49,202 bases of DNA from Acidobacteriota bacterium (GCA_019510095.1 JAEKLB010000041.1:1-49202), one strand, 5' to 3'; positions 1 through 11,556 are shown, numbered from the stretch's first letter. Notes: generated by a model not told the origin, from the letters alone. Translations and numbers: made by a program.

Positions 1-2
1 TC

Positions 3-95
3 TTACCCTCGTCGATCAACTCGCGACTCGACATCCCAGCTGTGATCGTCGGCTATCCCCAGGCACTTGAGGAAATCTTGTTCGGAAATGGTCAC
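3..95 (-). CDS. Possible 30-residue ORF overlapping the rodA stop
   Basis: A GTG overlaps the rodA TGA (GTGA, 4-bp overlap) and opens a 30-codon frame beginning MTISEQDFLK and ending with TAA at 3-5. The overlap style matches the tight coupling of the mre/rod genes, so it may be the start of the next operon gene. The last residues read more naturally (ELIDEGK) one frame over, so it may be the head of a longer gene with a frameshift, or chance. No family is recognised. Confidence 0.25.
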   Translation of the reverse strand: MTISEQDFLKCLGIADDHSWDVESRVDRRG

Positions 96-1243
96 GAGAA
101 GCGCCTGGCATGCACGTTGAGCACCAGGCCGATGGCAGCGAACATGGTCAGCGTCGAGGACCCACCGTAGGACATGAAGGGCAGCGGGATGCCCGTGATC
201 GGCATGATGCCCATGGTCATGCCCATGTTCTCGAACACCTGGAACAGGAGGATGGCCAGTACGCCGACGCAGACGAGCGTGCCAAAGCCGTCCCGGGCCA
301 CCACGGCGGCGTGCCACACCCGCCAGCCCATCACCGCGTAGAGCAGGAGCAGGGTGGCTGATCCGGCGAAGCCCAGCTCCTCCCCCACCACGGTGAAGAT
401 GAAGTCGGTGTGCTGGTAGGGGACGTAGCGGAGCTTGGTCTGGGTGCCCTTGAAGAGGCCGGCCCCTCGAAGGCCGCCGGCGCCGATGGCCGTCTCGGCC
501 TGCTGGGCGTTGTAGGCCGCCTGCGACCGCTCGGCGGTGGGGCTGGCGAAGTAGGTGAGGCGATCGCGCTGGTAGTTCTTGATGAGACCGAGCTGGAACA
601 CCGAGATGGCACCGATCACCGCGATGAGGGCGAGGACGGCCAGCTGGCGACCAGAGGCACCGGCGACGAGCAGCATGGCGGCGAGCACCGCCACGAACAC
701 CATCAACGAGCCCAGGTCGGGCTGCAGCAGGATGAGGCCAGCCGGCAGGCCCAGGACCAGCAGGCAACCCACGACCGAGCGGGCGTCGAGCTCCGACCGA
801 GGCGTGGCGCACAGGCCCGCCAGCAGGAGGACCACGGCCAGCTTGGTGAACTCCGCTGGCTGCACCTGAAACGATCCGATGGCGAACCATGAATGGGCGC
901 CGTTCACCGAGACGCCGAGCGGCGACAGCACGGCCAGCAACATCAGCGCGCAGCCGAAGTAGAACACCGGCGCCAGCTCGCGGTAGTGGCGGTAGTCGAT
1001 GAAGGCGACAGCGGTCATGAGGCAGAGGCCGAGGATGACGAAGATCAGCTGGCGCACGAGGTAGGTGGCCGATGCCAGGCCGGTCACGCCCACCGTGCTC
1101 CGAGTGGCGCTGTAGACCATCAACACGCCGAGGAAGGCCACGGCCAGAGTGGCGCCCACCAAGGCGACGTCGAGATGGCGCCACGGGGAGGACGGGTTGC
1201 GGCGGAAGCTGGCTGCGGGGTTGCCGATCGGGACCGACGTCAT
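92..1243 (-). CDS. rodA: RodA, SEDS peptidoglycan polymerase
   Basis: SEDS-family glycosyltransferase that polymerises lipid II during lateral wall elongation, working with the class B PBP encoded just upstream. The 383-residue protein is strongly hydrophobic with about ten membrane spans. Family landmarks are GAHSWF (115-120), QPAEFTK (128-134), QPDLGS (174-179), the extracellular HTDFIF segment with the presumed catalytic Asp280, and a C-terminal PFMSYGGSS. The start overlaps the mrdA stop by one base (TGATG), implying translational coupling. The core family is clear. RodA is preferred over FtsW because of the mreBCD-PBP2 context. Confidence 0.95.
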   Translation of the reverse strand: MTSVPIGNPAASFRRNPSSPWRHLDVALVGATLAVAFLGVLMVYSATRSTVGVTGLASATYLVRQLIFVILGLCLMTAVAFIDYRHYRELAPVFYFGCALMLLAVLSPLGVSVNGAHSWFAIGSFQVQPAEFTKLAVVLLLAGLCATPRSELDARSVVGCLLVLGLPAGLILLQPDLGSLMVFVAVLAAMLLVAGASGRQLAVLALIAVIGAISVFQLGLIKNYQRDRLTYFASPTAERSQAAYNAQQAETAIGAGGLRGAGLFKGTQTKLRYVPYQHTDFIFTVVGEELGFAGSATLLLLYAVMGWRVWHAAVVARDGFGTLVCVGVLAILLFQVFENMGMTMGIMPITGIPLPFMSYGGSSTLTMFAAIGLVLNVHARRFS

Positions 1244-3183
1244 CAGTCCCCCGCCCCGTTGAGCTGCACGAAGGTCGCCGGGCCGTTGCCGCCGTCGACG
1301 CCGGCGATGGCGCTGAAGACCCGGCGGGCGACCGGCGCGGCCGCGGACGCGCCGAAGCCCGACTGCTCCATCACGACGGCCACTGCGTAGCGCGGATCGG
1401 ACGTCGGGCCGTAGCCGACGAAGAGCGCCGTGTCCTGCTTCGGCTTGGCCTGGGCCGTGCCGGTCTTGCCGGCGATCCCGTAGGAGCGCAGCGGGAAGGA
1501 GGCGAAGGCGTTGAAGGCGGTGCCGTCCGGATCGGAGACCACGCCCGCCAGTCCGGCCATGATCGGTTGCCGGACCTGCGGCGACAGTGCGAGGGAGTCG
1601 GGCAGCACACGCGGCGCGATGTCCCGGACAACGGTGCCGTCCTGGCGCTGGACCCGCAGCGCGATGTTCGGCGAGAAGCGAGTGCCGCCATTGGCGTAGG
1701 TGGCATAGGCGTTTGCCAGCTGGATCGGCGTCACGCCCAGCTCACCCTGGCCGATGGCGAGATTGACGTTGTCACCCTCGAACCACCCGCCGGTGGGATA
1801 CAGCTTCGGCTTGGTGCGATGCAGCTCGGCGCGGGTCTCGGGGGTCGGCACCCGGCCCTCGGACTCCCCCTGCAGCGGCACGCCCGTCTTGCGACCGAAG
1901 CCCAAGGCCGCGGCCGACTCCTGGATCGGGGTCTCGCCGAAGTGACCGGACTTCCTGCGCTGCCAGAACATGCTGCCCAAGTTGTAGAAGTAGACGTCGG
2001 ACGAGACGGTGAGCGCACGCCGGAAGTCGACGCGGCCGAAGGCCCGGCTGCCGGCGTTGTGCCGGATGCACGATGTTCCCACGCACTCCTTGATCTCGAA
2101 GCTCCCGGTGTCGTTGTAGGTGTAGTTGGGCGAGACCAGGCCGGTGCGCATCGCGGCATCGGCGGTGACCAGCTTCCACGTCGATCCGGGCGCGTACTGA
2201 CCCTGGATCGCCCGGTTGATGAACGGTGCGCCCGAGCTCGGGCTGAACAGCTTGGCTGCTTCCGCCTTCGAGACGCCGTTGGCGAGACCCGGGAGGTCGA
2301 ACGTCGGGTACGACGCCATGGCGACCACCGAGCCTTCCTTGGCGTCGAGCACGACGACAGCCCCGGCATCGGCGACCAGAAGACCCTTGTCCTTCTCGAA
2401 CGGGCGACCGCGCGCGGCGGCGAGGCCCTGCGACAACGACGCCTCCGCCCTCGCCTGGACGTTGATGTCGAGCGAGAGCACGAGGTCGCTGCCCTGGACC
2501 GGTCCTCGGCGGGACAGCGTGCGGATGGGCGTTCCCTTGGCGTCGACCTCGATCCGCTCCTCCCCTGCCGCCCCGCGGAGCTCCTTCTCGTAGGTCCGCT
2601 CGACACCGGCCTTCCCGATCTGGTCACCGAGCTGGTACTCCCCCTGGTTGTCGGCCATGTCGGTGTCGTTGACCTCACCCACGTAGCCGAGCACGTGGGC
2701 GGCCAGGCTGCCATGGGGGTACTCGCGCACAGCGACGGTGCGAGCCACCACCCCAGGGAAGTCCTCCTGCCGTTCGCGAAGGGTCACCATCGTCGGCTCG
2801 GGCACATCCTCGGCAAGAGGAACCGGTGTGTACGGGCTCACCGTCACGTCGTCGAGCCGCCGACTCAGCTCGACGTCCGGGATATGCAACACCCGCGAGA
2901 GTCGCTCGAGGAGTGGAGCCCGCTCGTCGGCCGTCAGTCTCGAGCGGTCGACGGCGACCACGTTCGACGCCCGGTTGTCGACGAGCACCACTCCGTTCCG
3001 ATCGAGGATGCGGCCCCGCGGCGCGGCGACCTTGACGACGCGCACCTGGTTCTGCTTCGCCTGCAGCTTGAACTGCGGTGCCGTCAGCACCTGCAAGTAC
3101 CACAGTCGCGCCAACAGCGCCGCGAACAGCGAGAGCCCGACGACCCCAACGATGAGCAGCCGGAGCCGCGGTGAGTCAGGCAT
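1243..3183 (-). CDS. mrdA: Penicillin-binding protein 2 (elongation transpeptidase)
   Basis: Class B PBP that crosslinks peptidoglycan for the elongasome. The 646 residues start with a short cytoplasmic tail and one membrane anchor (about 8-30), followed by the dimerisation/pedestal region with RGRILDRNG (57-64). The transpeptidase domain has the active-site motif STWK (Ser334, Lys337), SSD (394-396, the S-x-D form common in PBP2 enzymes) and KTGT (573-576). Length and motifs fit MrdA. It lies 4 bp downstream of mreD and overlaps rodA by one base, so all belong to one elongation operon. Nothing looks disrupted. Confidence 0.96.
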   Translation of the reverse strand: MPDSPRLRLLIVGVVGLSLFAALLARLWYLQVLTAPQFKLQAKQNQVRVVKVAAPRGRILDRNGVVLVDNRASNVVAVDRSRLTADERAPLLERLSRVLHIPDVELSRRLDDVTVSPYTPVPLAEDVPEPTMVTLRERQEDFPGVVARTVAVREYPHGSLAAHVLGYVGEVNDTDMADNQGEYQLGDQIGKAGVERTYEKELRGAAGEERIEVDAKGTPIRTLSRRGPVQGSDLVLSLDINVQARAEASLSQGLAAARGRPFEKDKGLLVADAGAVVVLDAKEGSVVAMASYPTFDLPGLANGVSKAEAAKLFSPSSGAPFINRAIQGQYAPGSTWKLVTADAAMRTGLVSPNYTYNDTGSFEIKECVGTSCIRHNAGSRAFGRVDFRRALTVSSDVYFYNLGSMFWQRRKSGHFGETPIQESAAALGFGRKTGVPLQGESEGRVPTPETRAELHRTKPKLYPTGGWFEGDNVNLAIGQGELGVTPIQLANAYATYANGGTRFSPNIALRVQRQDGTVVRDIAPRVLPDSLALSPQVRQPIMAGLAGVVSDPDGTAFNAFASFPLRSYGIAGKTGTAQAKPKQDTALFVGYGPTSDPRYAVAVVMEQSGFGASAAAPVARRVFSAIAGVDGGNGPATFVQLNGAGD

Positions 3184-3187
3184 GCCG

Positions 3188-3697
3188 TTACCTGGTCAAC
3201 AGGATGGCGCCGCGCTGCTCGACGTCGAAGGTCCATCGCATGGCCCGGATGGCCAGCGGGCTGAGCACGGCGTCGAGCACGGCCACCATGGCGACCACGG
3301 TGACGAGCCGGGTGGAGATCAGTTGGGTCTGCCCCACGACGGCGCCGAGCCCGGCGTACAGGAGGATCCCTGCGGCCGCGGCCACGCCGGTGGTCAACAT
3401 CGGGATCCACCAGGTGGCATGCAGGATCCGCGCCTGGAAGATGCCGACGGACCAGCCCACGAGGCAGTAGGCGAGCGCAGACAGGCAGAACGGGGTCTGG
3501 AGGAAGCAGTCGGCCAGCAGCCCGGCCATGAAGCCCATGGTCGCGCCCCGGTCGGCGCCGCCCACCAGGCCGGCGGAGATGGCGAGGAGCAGGAGGACGT
3601 CCGGGGCCGTGTCGAGCACCCGGAACTGCGGCATGACCGCCGTGTGCAGGACAGCCGCCACTAGCAACACCGGCGGGATGCGCAACGAGGGCGACAT
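3188..3697 (-). CDS. mreD: Rod shape-determining membrane protein MreD
   Basis: The 169-residue hydrophobic protein has about five or six predicted membrane segments, with the length and position of MreD. It begins MSPSLRIPPV and carries the central acidic/glycine pattern (GGADRGATMGFMAGLLADCF) between helices, common in MreD proteins. MreD bridges MreC and the PBP2/RodA pair in the membrane. It is 4 bp from both mreC and mrdA. MreD sequences diverge strongly, so the call rests on hydrophobicity, size and operon position more than on residues. Confidence 0.88.
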   Translation of the reverse strand: MSPSLRIPPVLLVAAVLHTAVMPQFRVLDTAPDVLLLLAISAGLVGGADRGATMGFMAGLLADCFLQTPFCLSALAYCLVGWSVGIFQARILHATWWIPMLTTGVAAAAGILLYAGLGAVVGQTQLISTRLVTVVAMVAVLDAVLSPLAIRAMRWTFDVEQRGAILLTR

Positions 3698-3701
3698 CTG
3701 G

Positions 3702-4550
3702 CTAGGCCCCGTTCCTGATCTTGGTCTTGACCACCTTGACGAACCGTAAGTGGGCCAGGTCGGCAGCGGGGCGCAGCTCGACGTGCTGCTCGAGCTCCCC
3801 CGGGGGTGACGACGCGCTGGTCACCCGGCCGACCGGGATGCCCGCCGGATAGAGGTCGCTGCCACCTTCGAGCCCCGACGTGAAGGCCAGGTCGCCCCGA
3901 GCGACCTTGGCGTTGGTGGCGATGAATCCGACCCCCAGCTGGCGGCGTGGGCCCTCGCCGTCGGCAATGCCCGACTCGCCTGAGGGCAGCAACCGCACGC
4001 CGACCGACGAGGAGGGGTCGGAGACCAGGCGGACGAGGCTGCGCCGGCCCGAGACCTCGACCACGTGGCCGACCAGGCCGGCACCGGTCACCACCGGCAT
4101 CCCGGTCCGGACGCCGTGGTTCGTTCCACGATCGAGCTCGATGGTCTGCTCGAAGTTGGAGACTGGCGCCGACACCACTCGGGCAGCCACCGTCGGCAGG
4201 TTCCCGAGGTAGTCGAGCCCGTTCAGCTCGATCAGTGCCTTCCGCTCTGCTTCGGCATCAGCGGACCGGAGCCGCTGGCCCTCGAGATCGGCGATGCGGG
4301 CCCGCAGTCGTGCGTTCTCGTCCTTCAGGTCGCCGTAGTCGGTGATCCCGCTGAACGCATTGCCGACCGGCGACAGCACCTTGTCGGCCCCGTCGCGCAC
4401 CGGCGCCAGCGCGTCGGTGGCGACCCGCCGTACGTCGCCGATGATCCCGCTGTCCTGGCCGCGGAAGTCGAGGGTGATGACCGTCATCGACGTCAGGACG
4501 AGGAAGACCAGCGTGGCCCGGGAGCGGCCGTTCCGCCGGGAGAGCGCCAA
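3702..4550 (-). CDS. mreC: Rod shape-determining protein MreC
   Basis: Bitopic scaffold that links MreB filaments with MreD and PBP2. The 282-residue protein has an N-terminal basic stretch and one membrane segment (about 12-27), a coiled-coil-prone region (about 70-105, rich in L, R and E), and then the periplasmic beta domain with the typical G-x-P-V run (GMPVVTGAGLVGHVVEV) and repeated hydrophobic strands. It sits 11 bp downstream of mreB and 4 bp upstream of mreD. Length and order are typical. Confidence 0.92.
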   Translation of the reverse strand: MALSRRNGRSRATLVFLVLTSMTVITLDFRGQDSGIIGDVRRVATDALAPVRDGADKVLSPVGNAFSGITDYGDLKDENARLRARIADLEGQRLRSADAEAERKALIELNGLDYLGNLPTVAARVVSAPVSNFEQTIELDRGTNHGVRTGMPVVTGAGLVGHVVEVSGRRSLVRLVSDPSSSVGVRLLPSGESGIADGEGPRRQLGVGFIATNAKVARGDLAFTSGLEGGSDLYPAGIPVGRVTSASSPPGELEQHVELRPAADLAHLRFVKVVKTKIRNGA

Positions 4551-4561
4551 GAGGCCGACCC

Positions 4562-5599
4562 TTAGCGGCTAGAGGATGAGAACAGGACGCCCTTCAGCGC
4601 CTCGAACTCCTCGAGCGACTGGCCAGAGCCAATGGCAACCGCGTGCAGCGGGTTGGGCGCCAGCATGATCGGCATCCCCGTCTCGGCCTGCAGCCGCTCG
4701 GGCAGCCCGAGCAGCAGGGCGCCGCCGCCGGCGAGCGTGATCCCCTGCTCCATGATGTCGGCGGCCAGCTCGGGCGGCGTCTTGTCGAGGGTGACCTTGA
4801 CGGCATCGACGATCGCGGAGACCGGCTCCTCGATGGCCTCGCGAATCTCCTCGGTCGAGGTGATGATCGTCTTCGGAAGCCCGGTGACGAGGTCGCGGCC
4901 ACGGATCTCGGCGGTGAGCTCCTCCTCGAGGGCCCACGCCGACCCGAGGGTGATCTTCACCTCCTCCGCGGTGCGCTCGCCCAGGGCGAGGCTGTACTCC
5001 TTCTTGATGTACTGCATGATCGCTTCGTCGAGCTCGTCGCCGGCGACGCGCACCGACTGACTGGCCACGATGCCGCCGAGGGAGATGACGGCGACCTCGG
5101 TGGTGCCACCACCGATGTCGACGATCATGTTCCCCGTGGGCTCCTGCACCGGTAGCCCGGCGCCGATGGCGGCCGCCATTGGCTCCTCGATGATGTAGGC
5201 CGGCTTGCGGGCACCGGCGTACTCGGCCGCCTCCTGCACTGCCCGCTGCTCGACCCCGGTGATGCCGGAGGGGACGCAGATGACCATGCGCGGCTTCACC
5301 CACCGGCGCTGGTGCACCTTGTGGATGAAGTAGCGGAGCATCTTCTCGCAGATCTCGAAGTCGGCGATGACGCCGTCCTTGAGGGGCCGGATGGCCTGGA
5401 TGTGGCTCGGCGTGCGGCCGATCATCCGCTTGGCCTCGAGACCGACGGCCAGCGGGCGCCCATCACGCACGTTCACCGCCACCACTGACGGCTCATCGAG
5501 GACGATGCCGCGGCCGCGGACGTACACGAGTGTGTTGGCAGTGCCGAGATCGACGGCCATGTCGCGGCCCATCAAGTCTCGGAACATCGAATCGGTCAT
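4562..5599 (-). CDS. mreB: Actin-like shape protein MreB
   Basis: Actin-fold ATPase that forms membrane filaments directing the elongasome. I place the start at the ATG at 5597-5599 ([10 protein letters not shown]), giving 345 residues, the usual MreB length. The open frame extends further upstream but that part is not MreB-like. Phosphate-1 loop [10 protein letters not shown], phosphate-2 region [13 protein letters not shown] and adenosine-binding [10 protein letters not shown] are all intact. A purine-rich GGATGGGG lies just before the chosen start. First gene of the mreBCD-mrdA-rodA run, separated from ndk by 157 bp that probably hold its promoter. Confidence 0.96.
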   Translation of the reverse strand: MTDSMFRDLMGRDMAVDLGTANTLVYVRGRGIVLDEPSVVAVNVRDGRPLAVGLEAKRMIGRTPSHIQAIRPLKDGVIADFEICEKMLRYFIHKVHQRRWVKPRMVICVPSGITGVEQRAVQEAAEYAGARKPAYIIEEPMAAAIGAGLPVQEPTGNMIVDIGGGTTEVAVISLGGIVASQSVRVAGDELDEAIMQYIKKEYSLALGERTAEEVKITLGSAWALEEELTAEIRGRDLVTGLPKTIITSTEEIREAIEEPVSAIVDAVKVTLDKTPPELAADIMEQGITLAGGGALLLGLPERLQAETGMPIMLAPNPLHAVAIGSGQSLEEFEALKGVLFSSSSR

Positions 5600-5756
5600 C
5601 GTCGCCCCATCCTGCGGATGGTGCGCCATGACAAGGTCACTGTGCTGATGGTGCGCTCGCTGCGCTCGCTCACTGGGGCCCTCCGCGTGGCCGGGTGGAA
5701 CTGACCAAGGGTAGGTGGCCCCCTTCATCCCGACAAGGCGCGGGATGCACCGACAA

Positions 5757-6170
5757 TCATTGATTTGGGAAGAAGATCCCGATTTCTCGCTCGGCCGATT
5801 CAGGTGAGTCGGAGCCATGCACCAGGTTCTCGGTGAGGAGAATGCCGAGATCGCCGCGGATCGTGCCCGGGGCCGCGTCTCTCGGGTTGGTCGATCCCAT
5901 CAGGGTCCGAACGACCTTGAAGGTGTCTTCCGGGCCCTCGACCACGAGGAGCATCGCCGGGCCGCGAGTGATGAACGACACCAGATCGGCAAAGAAGGGC
6001 TTGCCCTCGTGCTCGGCGTAGTGGCGCCGGGCGGTGGCCTCGTCGATCGTGCGCAGCTCGGCCCCGACCAGTCGAAGGTTCTTCCGCTCGAGCCGAGCGA
6101 TGATCTCCCCGACCAGGCCGCGCTCCACGGCGTCGGGCTTGCAGATGACGAAGGTCCGGTCGGCGCTCAT
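5757..6170 (-). CDS. ndk: Nucleoside diphosphate kinase
   Basis: Transfers the gamma phosphate of ATP to NDPs through a phospho-histidine. The 137 residues match the family length. The N-terminus [19 protein letters not shown], the [13 protein letters not shown] nucleotide-binding segment and the catalytic-His motif [12 protein letters not shown] are all present. It lies 12 bp downstream of folC, an order also seen in Streptomyces (folC-ndk-mreB). Confidence 0.98.
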   Translation of the reverse strand: MSADRTFVICKPDAVERGLVGEIIARLERKNLRLVGAELRTIDEATARRHYAEHEGKPFFADLVSFITRGPAMLLVVEGPEDTFKVVRTLMGSTNPRDAAPGTIRGDLGILLTENLVHGSDSPESAEREIGIFFPNQ

Positions 6171-6182
6171 GGGCGCGGCAAG

Positions 6183-7481
6183 TTAGCGGCCGAGTGCTCT
6201 TCTGGCCTCACTGACGACGTACAGCGACCCGGTCACGACCACGATGTCGTCGGCCGCCGCCTGGCCGAGCGCCCGCCGGACGGCATCGGCGACCCGCGGC
6301 ACGACCTCGACGTCGATGCCGAGCGTGGTCGCGGCGGCGGCGACGTCCTCGGCCGGAAGGCCCCGGGGCCAGTCGGGCCGGCAGGCGATCACCATCCGGG
6401 CCTTGCTGGCGTCGACCGCCTCCAGCAGTTGCAGCGGGTCGTGGGGCCGGAGGGTCCCGACCACGAGGATGCGCTCGCCGCCCACCGCGAACTCGTCGAG
6501 CGTCGCCGCGAGGGCGCGACCTCCGTGGGTGTTGTGGGCGCCATCGACGACGACGAGCGGCGAGCGGCCGACGATCTCGAATCGCCCGGGATTGGTGATC
6601 GACCCGAGCGCCTCCTCGACCACGTCCTGGCCGAGCGCCCGCCCGAAGAACGCCTCCGCCGCGGCGACGGCCACCGCCGCGTTCTCGCCCTGGTGGGCGC
6701 CGTGCAGCGACAGGAACACGTCGTCGTACCGGGCATGGGGCGTCACCACATCGATGAGGCGGCCGCCGAGCGCGACCCGGTTGGCCTCGCAGCCGAAGTC
6801 GCGGTCGCGCAGCCAGAGCGCAGCGGGCTGCTCCCCCTCGAAGATCGGCACGATCTCGGGATCGGTCTCCCCGAGCACGAGCGTGGCACCTGGCTTGATG
6901 ATGCCGGCCTTCTCGTAGGCGATGTCAGCACGCGTCGGCCCGATCACCTCGATGTGGTCGAGGCCGACGTTGGTGACGACGGCGACCGCCCCGTCGACGA
7001 CGTTGGTGCCATCCCACCGCCCACCCATGCCGACCTCGACCACGGCGACGTCGACGGCGACCTCGGCGAACCAACGAAAGGCGACCGCCTCGACCAGCTC
7101 GAAGTAGGTCGGTGGGTCGTCCACGAGCGGCAACACCCGGGCGACCGCCTCGAGGACCTCGGCGAAGCTCTCGTCGTCGATCGGCTCGAGGTTGCGGGCG
7201 ATTCGCTCGTTGACCCGACCGAGGTCAGGGCTGGTGTAGGTGCCCACCGACAGGTTCTGGGCGGCGACCAGGGCGGCGATCATGCGCACCACCGATCCCT
7301 TGCCGTTGGTGCCGGTGACGTGGATCGCCGGCTGGGCGTCCTGCGGGTCGCCCAGCACCGAGCAGAGCCCACGCATGCGGTCGAGCGTCGGCCCGGTCTC
7401 GACCGGGCGGGACAGCACCAGCCGCTCGTAGTCGATCTGGTCGGCGAGGAAGCGCAGCGCATCCTCGTACGACCAAGTCAC
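6183..7481 (-). CDS. folC: Dihydrofolate / folylpolyglutamate synthase
   Basis: Mur-ligase-family enzyme that adds glutamate to dihydropteroate and/or tetrahydrofolate. The 432-residue protein has the P-loop TGTNGKGSVV near residue 56, the TSPDL segment of folate-binding enzymes, and a C-terminal glutamate-ligase domain with VVDGAHNTHG and ending in VTGSLYVVSEARRALG. Length is normal. It is followed 12 bp later by ndk. In Streptomyces valS precedes folC; here a 163-residue orphan occupies that place. Confidence 0.95.
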   Translation of the reverse strand: MTWSYEDALRFLADQIDYERLVLSRPVETGPTLDRMRGLCSVLGDPQDAQPAIHVTGTNGKGSVVRMIAALVAAQNLSVGTYTSPDLGRVNERIARNLEPIDDESFAEVLEAVARVLPLVDDPPTYFELVEAVAFRWFAEVAVDVAVVEVGMGGRWDGTNVVDGAVAVVTNVGLDHIEVIGPTRADIAYEKAGIIKPGATLVLGETDPEIVPIFEGEQPAALWLRDRDFGCEANRVALGGRLIDVVTPHARYDDVFLSLHGAHQGENAAVAVAAAEAFFGRALGQDVVEEALGSITNPGRFEIVGRSPLVVVDGAHNTHGGRALAATLDEFAVGGERILVVGTLRPHDPLQLLEAVDASKARMVIACRPDWPRGLPAEDVAAAATTLGIDVEVVPRVADAVRRALGQAAADDIVVVTGSLYVVSEARRALGR

Positions 7482-7502
7482 GAGGGGTTTCTAGTCGGTG
7501 GG

Positions 7503-7994
7503 TCAGACGGCGATGACCACCGGCAGGTCGAGATCGGCCAGCTTGGCCCGGGCGGAGTCGGCCATCTTCGACGCCCGCACCTTGGCCAGGTCGGTCACGT
7601 GCTCGACCGTCGGGCGGGCGGCATCGACCGCCGCCTCGATCTTGGGCCTGGCTGCTCTGGACGCCGCCCTCGATGCCTGGGTCGCCCGGTCCCGGGCGAC
7701 CTCGGCGGCCGCCTCAGCCGCCGGCCGCGCCGCCTCGGCGAGCGCACCGATGGTGGCGCCCACACCGGAGAGCCCCGCCTTCTTGGCCTTGGCCAGCCGC
7801 TTCTTCATCTTCCGCCTGTCCCGCCGGTCGAGCAGCAGCCCAAAGGCGGCGCCAGCCAAGGCAGCCTCGCCCGCCGCCTTGGCGACAGCCGGCCCCACCT
7901 GGTCGAGGTCGTCGTCGCCCTGCACCTCCTGCACCGCCTTGACCGCGGCACCAACGGCCGCACCGATCACGATGCCCTTCCACAGCTTGTTCAT
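7503..7994 (-). CDS. Ala-rich hypothetical protein with glycine-zipper N-terminus
   Basis: The 163-residue protein is of no recognised family. The N-terminus MNKLWKGIVIGAAVGAAVKA looks like a short membrane-inserting glycine-zipper segment. A second small-residue hydrophobic stretch (AALAGAAFGLLL) is followed by a basic patch (RRDRRKMKKRLAKAKK). The remaining 90 residues are Ala/Arg/Glu-rich and probably helical, resembling apolipoprotein-like or YtxH-like membrane-associated helices. It lies between clpX and folC in the same orientation with 20-30-bp gaps, so it is probably cotranscribed with them. Function unknown. Confidence 0.7.
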   Translation of the reverse strand: MNKLWKGIVIGAAVGAAVKAVQEVQGDDDLDQVGPAVAKAAGEAALAGAAFGLLLDRRDRRKMKKRLAKAKKAGLSGVGATIGALAEAARPAAEAAAEVARDRATQASRAASRAARPKIEAAVDAARPTVEHVTDLAKVRASKMADSARAKLADLDLPVVIAV

Positions 7995-8021
7995 GGGGGT
8001 GCCCTACCCCCGCGGGTCCGC

Positions 8022-9311
<1,290 letters not shown>

Positions 9312-9341
9312 CGCTGGTCCGTCCCCCTCAGTCCGTGGCCG

Positions 9342-9986
9342 CTACGTGAGGGCCGTGGCCGCCGCGCCAGCCGGAGCCAGCTCTCGAGCAGAGATCACCT
9401 CGTCGATGATGCCGTACTCCTTGGCCTCAGCCGCGGACAGGATGAAATCGCGGTCGGTGTCCTTGTGGATCCGCTCGACCGGCTGGCCGGTGTGGCGGGC
9501 CAGGATCTCGTCGAGCTGGGTCCGCATCCGGTCGATCTCCTTGGCCGCCAGCTCGATGTCGACGGCCTGGCCCATGGCCTGGGCGTACGGCTGGTGCAGC
9601 AGCACCCGGGCGAGAGGCAGCGCCAGGCGCTTGCCCGGCGTGCCCGCCGCCAGCAGCACCGCCGCCGCCGAGGCCGCCTGCCCGAAGCAGATGGTGGAGA
9701 TCTCCGGGCGGATGTAGCACATGGTGTCGTAGATGGCGAAGAGGGCCGTGATGTCGCCCCCCGGCGAGTTGATGTAGAGCTGGATGTCCTTCTCGGGATT
9801 CTCCGACTCGAGGTGCAGGAGCTGCGCGCACACCAGGTTGGCGATGGTGTCGTCGATGGGGGTGCCGAGGAAGATGATGTTCTCCTTCAGCAGCCGCGAG
9901 TAGAGATCGAAGGCCCGCTCGCCCCGGTTGGTCTGCTCGACGACCGTGGGCACGAGGTAGTTCAGTCCTCGCAGGCGATCACTCAC
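9342..9986 (-). CDS. clpP: ClpP, ATP-dependent Clp protease proteolytic subunit
   Basis: Serine peptidase of the Clp complex. I choose the GTG at 9984-9986 (product [10 protein letters not shown]), with an AGGAG about 7 nt upstream, giving 214 residues. The catalytic triad is Ser106 (FGQAASAA), His131 (LLHQP) and Asp180 (TDRDF), with the same spacing as E. coli ClpP. The residue after the catalytic Ser is Ala, where Met is usual. The start overlaps the tig stop by 8 bp. Streptomyces and mycobacteria carry two adjacent clpP genes, but only one is present here. Confidence 0.96.
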   Translation of the reverse strand: MSDRLRGLNYLVPTVVEQTNRGERAFDLYSRLLKENIIFLGTPIDDTIANLVCAQLLHLESENPEKDIQLYINSPGGDITALFAIYDTMCYIRPEISTICFGQAASAAAVLLAAGTPGKRLALPLARVLLHQPYAQAMGQAVDIELAAKEIDRMRTQLDEILARHTGQPVERIHKDTDRDFILSAAEAKEYGIIDEVISARELAPAGAAATALT

Positions 9987-11355
9987 TCGTGCGCTCCTCT
10001 TCTTCGGTGTTGTCGTCGGAGGCGGGCGGCTCGAGGAGCTTGCGGTCGACGGTGTTGCCGTCGGGGTCAACGACCTCGGCGCTCTCGACCAGCCATTCGA
10101 GTGCCTTGCTCCTCTGGAGATCCGAGCGTACCGCCCCGATCCGCCCAGCCCGTTCGAACTCGGCCCGAACCTCATCGGCCGATTGCCCCACTTGGGGAGC
10201 GATCCGCTCGAACTCGGCGTGGAGCGCCTCGTCGTCGATCTCGACGGCCTCGGGATGGGCGTCGACCACCGCTCTGATGGCGAGATCGGCCTTCACCGCG
10301 CCGGTGGCCTGGACCCGGAGGTCGTCGAGGAACTCCTGCGGCGACATGCCGCTCTCCTCCACCTGGTACTGGAGCCATTGCTCGAGCGTGATGCCCTGGT
10401 GCGAGAGGCGATGGCTGAGATCCTCGATGCGACGGGTGATCTCGCCGTTGACCATTGCCTCGGGCGGCTCGTCGGTCACCAGCTCGACCAGCGCGTCGAG
10501 GGTGCCCTGGCGCAGCGCCAACGCAGCCTGCACCCGCTTGATCCCCTCCATCCGCCGCACCAGGTCGTCGCGCAGCTCGACGAGGGTGTCGAACTCGGAG
10601 ACCTCTGCGGCCCACTCGTCGCTCTCGTCGGGGAGGACCTTCTCCTTGACCTCCTTGACCAGCACCCGGAACGACAGGGGCTCGGTCTGCTCCGGGTCGG
10701 GATGTGCTGCGTCGAACACGAGGATGTCGCCGACCTTGGCCCCGGTGACGTGCTCGTCGAGCTCAGGGACCGCCGTGCCGCTGCCGACCTCGTACAGGTA
10801 GTCGTCGGCGGTGAGGCCCTCGATGGGCTGCCCGGCCTGCGAGGCGGCGATGTCGATGCTGACGTAGTCGCCCTCCTGGGCAGGGCGATCGACCGTCTCC
10901 AGGGTGCCCGACTGATCGCGCAGCCGGTCGAGCTGTGACGCGATGTCGTCATCGGTGACGAGGGGACTGGGCACCTCGACCCGCAGGCCGTTGTAGCCCT
11001 GGATGGTGATCTTGGGCCGGACCTCGACGACGGCGTCGAAGGTCACCGGACCCGCCTCCTGACCAGCCGTGATGTCGATCTCGGGCGGGGCGATGACGTC
11101 GACGTCGTGCTCGTCGACAGCCCGCACGTAGTACTCCGGGAGCGACTCCCGCAGCGCGTCCTGCCGGGCTGCCTCCGTTCCGATGCGGGCCTCGAGGATG
11201 CGGCGCGGCACCTTGCCCGGCCGGAACCCCGGGATCCGCACCTCCTTGGCGATCCGCCGGAACGCAGCATCGAGAGCGGAGTCGAACTCCTGCTCGTCGA
11301 CCTCGACGGTGACCTTGACCTTGTTGCCTTCGAGTGCTTCGACCGTCGATTTCAT
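9979..11355 (-). CDS. tig: Trigger factor chaperone
   Basis: Ribosome-associated folding chaperone with peptidyl-prolyl isomerase activity. The 458-residue protein has the N-terminal ribosome-binding signature [17 protein letters not shown] (about residues 43-60), a central FKBP-like domain (about 150-240, starting at [13 protein letters not shown]), and a helical C-terminal chaperone domain ending in an acidic tail ([10 protein letters not shown]). It is first in the tig-clpP-clpX run, divergent from the CAP-domain gene across 201 bp. Confidence 0.96.
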   Translation of the reverse strand: MKSTVEALEGNKVKVTVEVDEQEFDSALDAAFRRIAKEVRIPGFRPGKVPRRILEARIGTEAARQDALRESLPEYYVRAVDEHDVDVIAPPEIDITAGQEAGPVTFDAVVEVRPKITIQGYNGLRVEVPSPLVTDDDIASQLDRLRDQSGTLETVDRPAQEGDYVSIDIAASQAGQPIEGLTADDYLYEVGSGTAVPELDEHVTGAKVGDILVFDAAHPDPEQTEPLSFRVLVKEVKEKVLPDESDEWAAEVSEFDTLVELRDDLVRRMEGIKRVQAALALRQGTLDALVELVTDEPPEAMVNGEITRRIEDLSHRLSHQGITLEQWLQYQVEESGMSPQEFLDDLRVQATGAVKADLAIRAVVDAHPEAVEIDDEALHAEFERIAPQVGQSADEVRAEFERAGRIGAVRSDLQRSKALEWLVESAEVVDPDGNTVDRKLLEPPASDDNTEEEERTSE

Positions 11356-11556
11356 CCGGGGCGGGAGTGTACCGGCGCCCCTCCCCGACGCTTTCGGGGG
11401 GTCGGTGCCCGATTTTTCCCTTCAGATCCTTGCGCGGCCTGCCGATGGACGGTAACCATTCCGTAACACAACCCAGACCCGAGTCGCGGTCGTCACCGAA
11501 CGACGCGCCTGCCTGGCCGCTGCTCAACCGACCACCTTCTCTACGGGAGACAGCCA

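Noticed and set aside
1072-3174. 700-codon plus-strand frame opposite mrdA
   Set aside because: Composition is that of an antisense shadow and PBP2 with all motifs is on the other strand.
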